Source of the DNA: Clostridiales bacterium
GTDB lineage: Bacteria; Bacillota; Clostridia; Oscillospirales; Acutalibacteraceae
Direction of reading: 5' to 3'
Assembly (NCBI GenBank): GCA_019418545.1
Contig: DYBQ01000131.1
Coordinates: forward strand, 1 to 5,347
DNA length: 5,347 nt
Shown: in pieces, positions 1 through 5,346 of the stretch
Layout: the number at the start of each line of letters is the position of its first letter
Numbering within the stretch: the stretch's first letter is position 1
Notes under the pieces: model-generated
The model's input: only the letters and a program-made list of their open reading frames with translations
The model's database searches: none
What the model was told of the DNA's origin: nothing
Program-made: the position numbers and the translations under genes

Positions 1-1
1 G

Positions 2-328
2 GCATATGGGGCGGCGAAAGGCAGCTTTGACGAGTATTTTGAAAAATATATGTTTGCATGCTTTGAAGATTGGCCCAATATGCTGCTCTCCCACAAAGGG
101 GACATGACAACCAGTGAAAAAAGGGAGTACTCCATCCATGCAATCCTTTTGTTCGATGCCATGCTGGAAATGTATCGGCTGTTTTTTGAAATTTGGAAGG
201 AGCCCCAGCTGGAAATGTTTGTGAGAAATAAGCTTTTGTGTACCTATAAATATTTAAAGAAGAATAAAATCTATTTCCCAAAAGACATCCAGAAAAAAGC
301 GTATGAACTGTTCAGGACTGCAAAGTAA
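2..328 (+). CDS. Unrecognised protein, C-terminal end only
   Basis: The reading frame is open from the left edge to TAA at 326-328 and gives 108 residues. An internal ATG at 50 exists, but the frame continues upstream of it without a stop, so the true start is almost certainly outside the window. The visible part is rich in Phe, Tyr, Trp, Met and Lys and looks mainly helical, with a lysine-rich stretch (TYKYLKKNKIYFPKDIQKKA) before a short C-terminal helix. I see no membrane segment, metal site or nucleotide-binding motif and do not recognise the family. It runs in the same direction as sigK, with 132 bases to the preferred sigK start and hairpins in between, so it is probably a separate transcription unit. 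That it is coding rests on the long open frame and protein-like composition. Confidence 0.7.
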   Translation, partial: AYGAAKGSFDEYFEKYMFACFEDWPNMLLSHKGDMTTSEKREYSIHAILLFDAMLEMYRLFFEIWKEPQLEMFVRNKLLCTYKYLKKNKIYFPKDIQKKAYELFRTAK

Positions 329-330
329 AG

Positions 331-345
331 CCCTTTGAGGGTTTT
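331..345 (+). terminator. Small terminator-like hairpin after the first gene
   Basis: Directly after the TAA at 326-328, CCCT (331-334) can pair with AGGG (338-341) around a 3-nt loop, followed by TTTT (342-345). The stem is only 4 bp (a few more A-T pairs are possible with a bulge), so termination would be weak. Placement and T-run are right for an intrinsic terminator. Confidence 0.35.
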
Positions 346-354
346 ATACGGCAG

Positions 355-385
355 CAAAGGGGGCAAAAACCTATTTTGCCCTTTG
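355..385. other. Imperfect 12-bp inverted repeat upstream of sigK
   Basis: Bases 355-368 pair with 374-385 (12 base pairs, a two-G bulge at 361-362, 5-nt loop). No T-run follows on the + strand, so it is not a clear intrinsic terminator there. The 9-mer GCCCTTTGA inside it also occurs at 330-338, just after the first gene. It could help separate the first gene from sigK or act as a regulatory structure. Function is unknown. Confidence 0.4.
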
Positions 386-411
386 AAGGTGGTAAGCACC
401 CTGTCCGATTT

Positions 412-420
412 CATATAGTG
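412..420 (+). promoter_or_regulatory. Possible mother-cell (SigE/SigK-type) -10 element for sigK
   Basis: CATATAGTG at 412-420 resembles the CATA-type -10 elements of SigE and SigK promoters (CATACA-T, CATANNNTA). It lies about 40 bases before the preferred sigK start, a sensible distance. sigK is normally transcribed in the mother cell by SigE and then SigK, so this is where such a promoter would be. I do not see a convincing -35 at the right spacing, so the call stays tentative. Confidence 0.3.
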
Positions 421-460
421 GTAGCATCAAAGAAAACCACTTGTGAAAGAAGGAATGGCC

Positions 461-1189
461 ATGTTTTCGATGTTATTGGAGCTGCTGTCCAACCTGTTTT
501 TTTCAATTCTGCATGTAACCGGGGCAGGCTCCTTTCCCAAACCGCTCACAGCCAAAGAGGAAGCCGACTGCTTGCTTCGCATGAAAAATGGGGATATGCA
601 GGCGCGCAGTTTATTGATTGAAAGGAATCTTCGTCTGGTTGCCCACATTATCAAAAAATACTATGCAGGGAACAATGACCAGGACGATTTGATTTCCATT
701 GGCACCATCGGGCTGATTAAAGCAGTGGATACCTTTGATGCAGACAAAAACATCCGCCTGTCCAGCTATGCTTCCCGGTGTATAGAAAATGAAATCCTCA
801 TGTTTTTCCGCACCGGAAAGAAAAATGCTCAGGACATTTCCATGAATGAGCCCATTGAAACGGACAAAGACGGGAACCCGCTGACGCTTATGGACACAAT
901 GGCGTCGGAAGATAACATTGCCGAGGTTTTGGATGGGAAAATGAAAGCCGAGCAGCTGCGTCAATATGTAACAGAGGTTTTGATGCCCAGGGAACGGCTG
1001 GTAGTGGTTTTGCGCTATGGATTAACAGGAGGCCGCCCGCTGCCCCAAAGGGAGGTGGCAGGGAAGCTGGGAATCAGCCGCAGCTATGTATCCGAGCGCG
1101 GCTATTGTAAACGAAGCCCGGAAAGCCTTGAAAATACAGGCTTTCCGGGCTTTGTGCGTGGCGTATTGATTTGGAAAACATCATTATAA
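461..1189 (+). CDS. sigK: Sporulation sigma factor SigK, 3' end replaced (interrupted gene)
   Basis: SigK is the late mother-cell sigma factor that directs coat and cortex gene expression. I prefer ATG 461 because AAGGA (450-454) lies 6 nt upstream; GTG 443 and ATG 455 are in frame but fit the ribosome site less well. Residues 1-24 form a hydrophobic leader like a pro-SigK pro-sequence. Region 2 spans about 48-117 (ERNLRLVAHI, DLISIGTIGLIKAVD, YASRCIENEILMFFR). Region 4 spans about 176-211 (RERLVVVLRYGLTGGRPL, QREVAGKLGISRSYVS). The match stops exactly after SRSYVS (codon ending 1093). The family continues RIEKRAL... for roughly 25-30 more residues, whereas here the frame reads ERGYCKRSPES and ends at TAA 1187-1189 after 31 unrelated residues. 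As it stands the recognition helix is cut, so the product is probably inactive unless DNA excision rejoins the gene. Identity is near certain; the cause of the break is inferred. Confidence 0.93.
   Translation: MFSMLLELLSNLFFSILHVTGAGSFPKPLTAKEEADCLLRMKNGDMQARSLLIERNLRLVAHIIKKYYAGNNDQDDLISIGTIGLIKAVDTFDADKNIRLSSYASRCIENEILMFFRTGKKNAQDISMNEPIETDKDGNPLTLMDTMASEDNIAEVLDGKMKAEQLRQYVTEVLMPRERLVVVLRYGLTGGRPLPQREVAGKLGISRSYVSERGYCKRSPESLENTGFPGFVRGVLIWKTSL
1111..1155. terminator. Perfect GC-rich hairpin, possible bidirectional terminator
   Basis: AGCCCGGAAAGCC (1115-1127) is perfectly repeated in inverse at 1139-1151 around an 11-nt loop. The stem extends outward to 1111/1155 with one G-T pair. On the + strand it is followed by TTTGTG, on the - strand by TTCGTTT, so the T-runs are broken; the minus reading is slightly better. 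It lies between convergent genes, beyond the end of the minus-strand ankyrin gene, which fits a terminator for that unit. It also begins only 17 bases after the point where sigK homology ends, so it could instead belong to the end of an inserted element. Confidence 0.6.
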
Positions 1190-1207
1190 AAGCGAAATTT
1201 TTATAAT
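1183..1207. repeat. AT-rich 9-bp perfect inverted repeat
   Basis: ATTATAAAA (1183-1191) and TTTTATAAT (1199-1207) form a perfect inverted repeat with a 7-nt spacer. It overlaps the stop codon of the extended sigK frame and lies 8 bases beyond the ankyrin stop on the minus strand. It is too AT-rich for a good terminator stem. A protein-binding or recombination site is possible but not shown. Confidence 0.45.
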
Positions 1208-1215
1208 ATAACAAT

Positions 1216-2397
1216 TTATGCGAACTCTCCCTCTATCATCCCATTGAGATACCTGCCGGGGTTTGCAATAAACTCATCCCAAGTGGACAGTGGGCGGAAC
1301 TCTCCATGCTCAATATCCAGATACCACAGCTTCTTATCTTTGGGATTCCATAGCAGCATGTGGTCGCTGTAATTGTCCATCTGCACCATTAGGGAGAGCA
1401 GCTTCCTTCGCTTCCACTTCATCTCCTGCACATCCATATAGGAATATAGCTCTGCCCATTTTACCAATTCATAATCCGGGAACTCCAACCGCAAGGGGCC
1501 AGTTTTCAGATACTCCACCATGGAGGCAGGCAGCTTGTAGTTTTTTAGTTGCCGGTCTTTTTCCTGCTCGTTGTGCCAGTCCTCCGGCTCCAACGCTTTC
1601 AGATAGCTGGCCATCTCCTGATTTTTGTTTTGCACTGCCACAGTATAAGGCCGGTCGCCATATTTGTCCGGGATGGTGATATCCGCCCCGTGCGCAATGA
1701 GCCAACGCACCATGGGGAAATGATTGTGCCGGGCGGCCTCGGTGACTGGGGTGGAGGCATAGGGATAGACCATGTCCGGCTTGTGATAGTTGATGTCCGC
1801 ACCATGCTGAAGAAGATACTCGGCCAGCATTTGGTTTCCACAGCTTGCGATGCTGCGCAGCGGCTCGCCGCCAAACTTTTTCAGATTTATGTCCAGCTTG
1901 TCCAAAAGAGACAGGATATCGGCACTTTCATATTCTTCAAGATTCAGAAACAGCCGGGAAATAGTTTCCTGCGTTTCCTCCATGGGTACGCCCATTTCAA
2001 TCAGGAAGGCAAACATAGACAGCTCCTTTGTCCACAAAGCGCTGATGAGCAGGTCGCCTGATTTGTGAGTCAGGTTTGCTCCATGCTCTATTAACAGGCG
2101 CACCATGTCTTTCCGGTTTTCCAACACTGCCAGCTCCAGAGGCGTGCTCTCCATGTTTTCCTCATATTCTCGATTTAGCTTTGGTATTTTCTCCATTACA
2201 TGGGGAGCCATTTCACTATCTGGAAGGATTGCCTTTACTGTTTCCTCGCCTTCCTCTTTTGCAAACACCATTTTTACGGTATAATGCTGCATTTCATTGG
2301 GAGAATAGCCGCTGTCCAGCAGGCTGCGGAGTTCCTCCATTTTTCCGCTTTTAATGGCCTCTATCAAAGGGGGCATGTGTAGATAAGTTTCTCTCAT
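1216..2397 (-). CDS. Ankyrin-repeat protein with SUKH-like C-terminal region
   Basis: 393 residues. ATG at 2395-2397 follows GAGGG by about 8 nt. Ankyrin-type units are visible at about 9-36 (PLIEAIKSGKMEELRSLLDSG), 85-112 (TPLELAVLENRKDMVRLLIEHGA), 113-140 (degenerate), 178-205 (AEYLLQHGADIN), 216-243 (TPVTEAARHNHFPMVRWLIAHGADI) and 246-270. This is a protein-binding scaffold. From about 288 the character changes: LPASMVEYLK, then LLWNPKDKKLWYLDIEHGEF and STWDEFIANPGRYLNG. That pattern (LP start, a hydrophobic strand pair, then an aromatic-acidic SF/W-DEFI helix) resembles the SMI1/KNR4 (SUKH) fold found in many toxin-immunity proteins; this is my inference from pattern only. There is no signal peptide or membrane segment, so it is cytoplasmic. 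It lies 51 bases after the esterase gene on the same strand without an obvious terminator, so cotranscription is likely. The ankyrin call is firm, the tail call moderate. Confidence 0.88.
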   Translation of the reverse strand: MRETYLHMPPLIEAIKSGKMEELRSLLDSGYSPNEMQHYTVKMVFAKEEGEETVKAILPDSEMAPHVMEKIPKLNREYEENMESTPLELAVLENRKDMVRLLIEHGANLTHKSGDLLISALWTKELSMFAFLIEMGVPMEETQETISRLFLNLEEYESADILSLLDKLDINLKKFGGEPLRSIASCGNQMLAEYLLQHGADINYHKPDMVYPYASTPVTEAARHNHFPMVRWLIAHGADITIPDKYGDRPYTVAVQNKNQEMASYLKALEPEDWHNEQEKDRQLKNYKLPASMVEYLKTGPLRLEFPDYELVKWAELYSYMDVQEMKWKRRKLLSLMVQMDNYSDHMLLWNPKDKKLWYLDIEHGEFRPLSTWDEFIANPGRYLNGMIEGEFA

Positions 2398-2448
2398 AGA
2401 TGTTTCCCTCTAAATTTTTATAAATTCACGGTGATAGCAGAAATTTTG

Positions 2449-3138
2449 TCAGCCCTTTGTGGCTTCCCTGCTCAAAAGCCAGCGAATTCCGGCAACGGTA
2501 CGCTCCACAGCATTGTGATAGTGATTTCCTGGGTTTAACTGAAATATGGTGTCAATCCTCTGGCTCTGATAAAATCCCGCCATCTCTTCCGTGTTTTGCC
2601 GAACAGTTTTTAAAACTGGGCTGCGGGTTTTGCTCTCCTTGTCCCCCAAAGAAAAATATATACAGTCCGGCCGGCGCTTGGGTTCATGGGAAAAGACATA
2701 CTCTTTCATTCCCGGAAACCAGAGGGAGCCGGATACGCTGGCCACTCGGGAAAATATGTCGGTTTGATAAATGGAATAAACGGCGAACAGCCCTGCCAGA
2801 GAGTATCCGGCAATTCCTCTCCATTGGGGTTTTATTTCCATTTTTTCCTCTGCCTCTGGCACAATTTCTCCTGTCAAAAGCCGTATATAGTCATCGGCTC
2901 CCCCTGTGCAAGGCGGAGCATTTTTGAAAGCAGACGGGCTGTCCCAAGGCGCCATATCGTGGTTCCAATTCAAATCGCTGACGGCAGCCAGTGTAAACGG
3001 CGGGCATCCGGTATCCTGTGCTGTTTGAAAAACCTGCTGTCCTTCGCTGGAAAAGGTGTTGAGATAAATGACAGGGGCTTCTGGCTTGCCGCTTAAAAAA
3101 ACGGATATGGTTTTGTTATGTGTGGTAAAGGTGTACAT
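2449..3138 (-). CDS. Alpha/beta-hydrolase, putative esterase (esterase D/Fes-like)
   Basis: 229 residues from ATG 3136-3138, which has AAAGAAGG (complement of 3147-3154) 8 nt upstream. A GTG three codons earlier overlaps this ribosome site and is less likely. The nucleophile elbow is GYSLAG (Ser113), preceded by WRGIAG. A likely acid is Asp166 in SLGDKES and the histidine is His206 in NPGNHYHN, so the Ser-Asp-His triad is in the right order. SVSGSLWFPG after the elbow is typical of the putative-esterase family (PF00756 type: esterase D, Fes, IroE). There is no signal peptide, so it should act in the cytoplasm on an ester not identifiable from sequence. Iron-siderophore or S-formylglutathione hydrolysis are known roles in the superfamily, but nothing nearby supports either. 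It has its own likely promoter (3168-3196) and is followed by the ankyrin gene. Confidence 0.85.
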   Translation of the reverse strand: MYTFTTHNKTISVFLSGKPEAPVIYLNTFSSEGQQVFQTAQDTGCPPFTLAAVSDLNWNHDMAPWDSPSAFKNAPPCTGGADDYIRLLTGEIVPEAEEKMEIKPQWRGIAGYSLAGLFAVYSIYQTDIFSRVASVSGSLWFPGMKEYVFSHEPKRRPDCIYFSLGDKESKTRSPVLKTVRQNTEEMAGFYQSQRIDTIFQLNPGNHYHNAVERTVAGIRWLLSREATKG

Positions 3139-3167
3139 TTGATTCACCTTCTTTCAATATCAGTTTT

Positions 3168-3196
3168 ATTGTACTATAAGGAAAAGGCTTTCGCAA
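3168..3196 (-). promoter_or_regulatory. Housekeeping-type promoter for the esterase/ankyrin unit
   Basis: On the minus strand, TTGCGA (complement of 3191-3196) and TACAAT (complement of 3168-3173) are separated by exactly 17 bases, matching 4 of 6 and 5 of 6 positions of the vegetative consensus. The -10 lies about 30 bases upstream of the preferred start at 3138. Confidence 0.6.
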
Positions 3197-3286
3197 TATA
3201 AACAGACTAGACTGCAGCTCCTTCTAAGCAGAGGAGAAAACATTCTTTTGGGTATGTATCTTGAGTTTTTGTTTTTTTATTTTTGG

Positions 3287-3295
3287 TGATATAAT
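3287..3295 (+). promoter_or_regulatory. Extended -10 promoter for the small-protein/NADAR operon
   Basis: TGATATAAT at 3287-3295 is a perfect extended -10 (TGnTATAAT). No good -35 is present at 16-18 bases; the region upstream is a T-rich run (3266-3284), which is compatible with an extended-10 promoter. Transcription from here would give a leader of roughly 75 bases before the ATG at 3378, containing a weak CCTGC/GCAGG pairing. Confidence 0.6.
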
Positions 3296-3377
3296 GATGC
3301 CCCCACCTGCGAAAAAAGAGCGGATGCAGGCTTTTATATGCAGTAGTGTTTGTTTTCATGATAATGGAGGTGTCAGT

Positions 3378-3764
3378 ATGAAAATTGTGAGTATCGCAGG
3401 CCGTGAGTTGACAAAAGGTGAAGTTGAAAGCATGAAGAGGTTCCGCAGTTATACGGATGGCATAAGCTTTGCCTGTTTGCGCGAAGGGGTTATGGTAATG
3501 ATTGCTGATGAGCCCAGTACAGATTTGGACAGCTTGAAAGAAGAAGCCCAGGAGCGCATGGAGGAAGCTTTGTCGGAAAATCCCGACATGACCACATGGG
3601 AAATGGACGACGGTTATCTGCTGGTTGGTCTTCCTTCCGGGATTTTTGCGGTAAGCCTCGAACCTCAAAAAGGCGATTTCGGCAGGTATTTGGCTCTGCG
3701 CGAAGAGTGTTTGGACGCATGTGAGAATGGAGAAATTCTTGCGATTGCATATGAGGAGGAATAA
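3378..3764 (+). CDS. Unknown acidic 128-aa protein, operon partner of the NADAR gene
   Basis: ATG at 3378 has a textbook GGAGG (3366-3370) 7 nt upstream; the frame is open further upstream, but no other start has such a site. The product is 128 residues, strongly acidic (many Glu and Asp, tail IAYEEE), with alternating hydrophobic stretches (GISFACLREGVMVMIAD, GYLLVGLPSGIFAVSL) around a Glu-rich helix (LKEEAQERMEEALSE). It looks like a small soluble alpha/beta protein without signal peptide or membrane segment. I do not recognise the family. It has none of the features expected of a DarT ADP-ribosyltransferase. Its stop is 2 nt before the NADAR start, and its last codons supply that gene's ribosome site, so the two are translationally coupled and probably work together. 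It could be a partner, regulator or unfamiliar toxin; the sequence does not decide. Confidence 0.85.
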   Translation: MKIVSIAGRELTKGEVESMKRFRSYTDGISFACLREGVMVMIADEPSTDLDSLKEEAQERMEEALSENPDMTTWEMDDGYLLVGLPSGIFAVSLEPQKGDFGRYLALREECLDACENGEILAIAYEEE

Positions 3765-3766
3765 AC

Positions 3767-4411
3767 ATGGCGGTAAGACCGGTTTTTGTCCCTGTTTCCA
3801 AAGCTCCCTATGTCACCAGATTTATGGGAGAATTTACATGGAATGGAGGGTTTGCAGTTTCACAAAAGCAAAAGAATATTGCAGCCCTTCACGAGGCCTT
3901 CCACAAGCGTTTTCCCGATGACAAGGTGCTCGAAATCTCTTCCAAGTCCATGCAGGAGCTGGGAATCCAGTTAAGCGCCTTCCATCTGCAAAAAGAAGTC
4001 CCGTCCCTGGGGAAAAAAGTACCGGTGGAGTGTGTGTTCCAGGGAGGAAAGGTTTTTTCTCATGGAGGCCCTTTCACCGATTTATACACGGCTTCCCCCA
4101 GGGACGCCAAGCGGGATGAGCGGCTGAAATCCAGTGGGGTGCTTCGCAGCTTCTTTTTTGAGGGGAACACCATGCCGCTGATGCCCAGGACGATATTTTA
4201 TAATTGGCTGTATATCAATGCCCTTTTGGAAAACCCGCAATATACAGAGGAGCTGATGCAGTTTAACGGGTTTACGGATATCGAATTTAACCCGGAAAAA
4301 AGCATCAATTGCCAGGCCGAAGCTGCTGCCTTGTTTGTGTCGTTGGGACGCCTTGGGCTTTTGGAGTCTTGTAAAAGCTTTGATTCCTTTTTGGATTTGT
4401 TTTCCAAATGA
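3767..4411 (+). CDS. NADAR-domain protein, DarT1-antitoxin type
   Basis: 214 residues. ATG 3767 has GAGGAGGA (3753-3760) 6 nt upstream. The whole chain fits the DarT1-associated NADAR family as I know it: RPVFVP at the N-terminus, GFAVSQKQKNI (29-38), LSAFHL (69-74), VECVFQGGKVF (87-97), GGPFTDLY (100-107), SPRDAKRDERL (110-120), FYNWLYINAL (144-153) and FTDIEFNPEKSINCQA (169-184). The VE-x2-FQ-x2-KVF and PR-x-AKR-x4-L blocks are the counterparts of conserved NADAR motifs. In characterised DarT1-NADAR pairs the toxin attaches ADP-ribose to guanine in DNA and the NADAR protein removes it. Here no DarT1 gene is adjacent: upstream is an unrelated acidic protein, downstream a terminator and a gene on the opposite strand. 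It may be an orphan antitoxin, a housekeeping guanine de-ADP-ribosylase, or an anti-defence gene. Family call is firm; biological role is open. Confidence 0.85.
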   Translation: MAVRPVFVPVSKAPYVTRFMGEFTWNGGFAVSQKQKNIAALHEAFHKRFPDDKVLEISSKSMQELGIQLSAFHLQKEVPSLGKKVPVECVFQGGKVFSHGGPFTDLYTASPRDAKRDERLKSSGVLRSFFFEGNTMPLMPRTIFYNWLYINALLENPQYTEELMQFNGFTDIEFNPEKSINCQAEAAALFVSLGRLGLLESCKSFDSFLDLFSK

Positions 4412-4455
4412 AAAATAATTTTGCCCATTCCGGGAGATAATCGCTGAAATAGAGT

Positions 4456-4499
4456 AAAACAAGAGCTGGCTGATAAATAATCAGTCAGCTCTTGTTTTT
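4456..4499. terminator. Strong bidirectional intrinsic terminator
   Basis: Bases 4456-4474 pair with 4480-4498 (about 19 bp including one G-T pair and terminal A-T pairs) around a 5-nt AAATA loop. The + strand has a T-run (4495-4499), and the left arm begins with AAAA (4456-4459), which gives a T-run on the minus strand. It sits between the convergent NADAR and phosphatase genes and should end both transcripts. Confidence 0.93.
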
Positions 4500-4511
4500 A
4501 CAGCCAGCCCT

Positions 4512-5222
4512 TTATGACAAGCGAAATTCCTCAAAATCGTCAAGCCGGAGCAGCACAGCTTCCTGTCCAAAGCCGGCCCCCACGTCAATGTCTATCCATG
4601 TCCTTGTTTTGATAATTTTACCCGTATACTCTTTTCCAAACGACATGGTGGGTGTATGACCGAAAACCGTGATAATATCATCAAAATATTCATCTTCCAA
4701 ACTCGGCCATGCCCACAAAAAGCTGTCGGCAGGATATTGTGACAGCTTTTTGGTTTTATCAAAACCATCAATTCCCGAATGGACAAGCAGGAAATCATGT
4801 TCCCCTGCTGTAACAGCCTCATATAGCGGCGCTTCGCGCAGATATGTCAAAATGCCGGCAACCCTATGGGGGGATTCCTTACAAAGCGCCCGCAGCGCTC
4901 TTAAAGTGACATCGCCGCCATTGCACAGATAGGTGTTTAATATGGCAAGCTTTTCAGCGGTGATGGTTTCAATGCTCTCCTCGGTAATCTCATCAAACAC
5001 AAAATCGCAGGATAGCAGCATGGCCTCATGGTTGCCAAGAACCAGCTGGACATTCGGCTGCTCTAAAAGCCAGCACAGCATGGCAGTGCCGCCGTCGCCG
5101 TTCCGGTCGATAACATCGCCGAGTATGTAGAGAAAGTCGTTGTCCGAAAATCCAGCTTTTTGAAGCAGTTTTTGCAGCTGCTCCACCGGATACCCGTGTA
5201 AATCTGAAATGACATAAATCAT
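4512..5222 (-). CDS. PPP-family metallophosphatase (Ser/Thr-phosphatase-like)
   Basis: 236 residues from ATG 5220-5222. The frame stays open 20 codons upstream, but the conserved fold starts at once with IYVISDLHGY, and the upstream codons overlap a GGTGGGAAG ribosome-site-like stretch, so the shorter start is preferred. The metal-binding and catalytic motifs of the calcineurin-like PPP group are all present: DLH (Asp7, His9), GDVIDR (35-40), GNHE (63-66), LVHSG (His148) and FGHT (His189). Such enzymes use two metal ions to hydrolyse phosphoesters; relatives include lambda phosphatase, PrpE and ApaH. Asn follows GDVIDR where many relatives have Gly (GDxxDRG), which I take as a subfamily feature. 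The substrate (phosphoprotein or nucleotide) cannot be told from sequence. The product is cytoplasmic. It may be the second gene of an operon whose first gene leaves the window. Confidence 0.92.
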   Translation of the reverse strand: MIYVISDLHGYPVEQLQKLLQKAGFSDNDFLYILGDVIDRNGDGGTAMLCWLLEQPNVQLVLGNHEAMLLSCDFVFDEITEESIETITAEKLAILNTYLCNGGDVTLRALRALCKESPHRVAGILTYLREAPLYEAVTAGEHDFLLVHSGIDGFDKTKKLSQYPADSFLWAWPSLEDEYFDDIITVFGHTPTMSFGKEYTGKIIKTRTWIDIDVGAGFGQEAVLLRLDDFEEFRLS

Positions 5223-5241
5223 AATCCAAATCTTCCCACCT

Positions 5242-5346
5242 TTATAAAGTATCAATCCTGCCTGAAAAGCTGTATATACCACAGGGGTTATGCTCTACAG
5301 AAAGGGTAAATGATTCACAGCGATAATCCTGCGGGTTCCACCTAAC
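5242..5346 (-). CDS. Possible C-terminal end of a gene running off the right edge
   Basis: On the minus strand one frame is open from the right edge for 34 codons, ending at TAA (complement of 5242-5244), 19 bases before the phosphatase start. The peptide reads RWNPQDYRCESFTLS... and ends SGRIDTL, which is protein-like but not recognised. The short gap with a ribosome site just after the stop looks like an operon junction. A 34-codon open frame arises by chance about one time in five, so this is only suggestive. Confidence 0.4.
   Translation of the reverse strand, partial: VRWNPQDYRCESFTLSVEHNPCGIYSFSGRIDTL

Noticed and set aside
427..964. Minus-strand open frames opposite sigK, and other long frames opposite the ankyrin, esterase and phosphatase genes
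   Set aside because: They lie antisense to genes with recognisable domains, lack ribosome sites and have no family-like motifs, so they are shadows.
1094..1165. A +1 frame after the sigK break reads EARKALK, superficially like the IEKRALKKL of intact SigK
   Set aside because: The resemblance falls inside the palindrome, is one residue out of register, and the flanking residues do not match. A single frameshift therefore does not restore the SigK C-terminus.
3261..3285. T-rich run as an intrinsic terminator
   Set aside because: No stable stem precedes it on the + strand, no + strand gene ends upstream, and it lies directly before an extended -10 element.
3261..3377. Longer version of the small-protein gene starting at ATG 3261
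   Set aside because: The region 3261-3377 contains the T-rich tract and the extended -10 promoter and translates to low-complexity, Phe-rich sequence. ATG 3378 has a perfect GGAGG at 7 nt.
3378..3764. The small protein as a DarT1 toxin
   Set aside because: At 128 residues it is too short, and it lacks the Arg/His NAD-binding pattern and catalytic Glu context expected of DarT enzymes.
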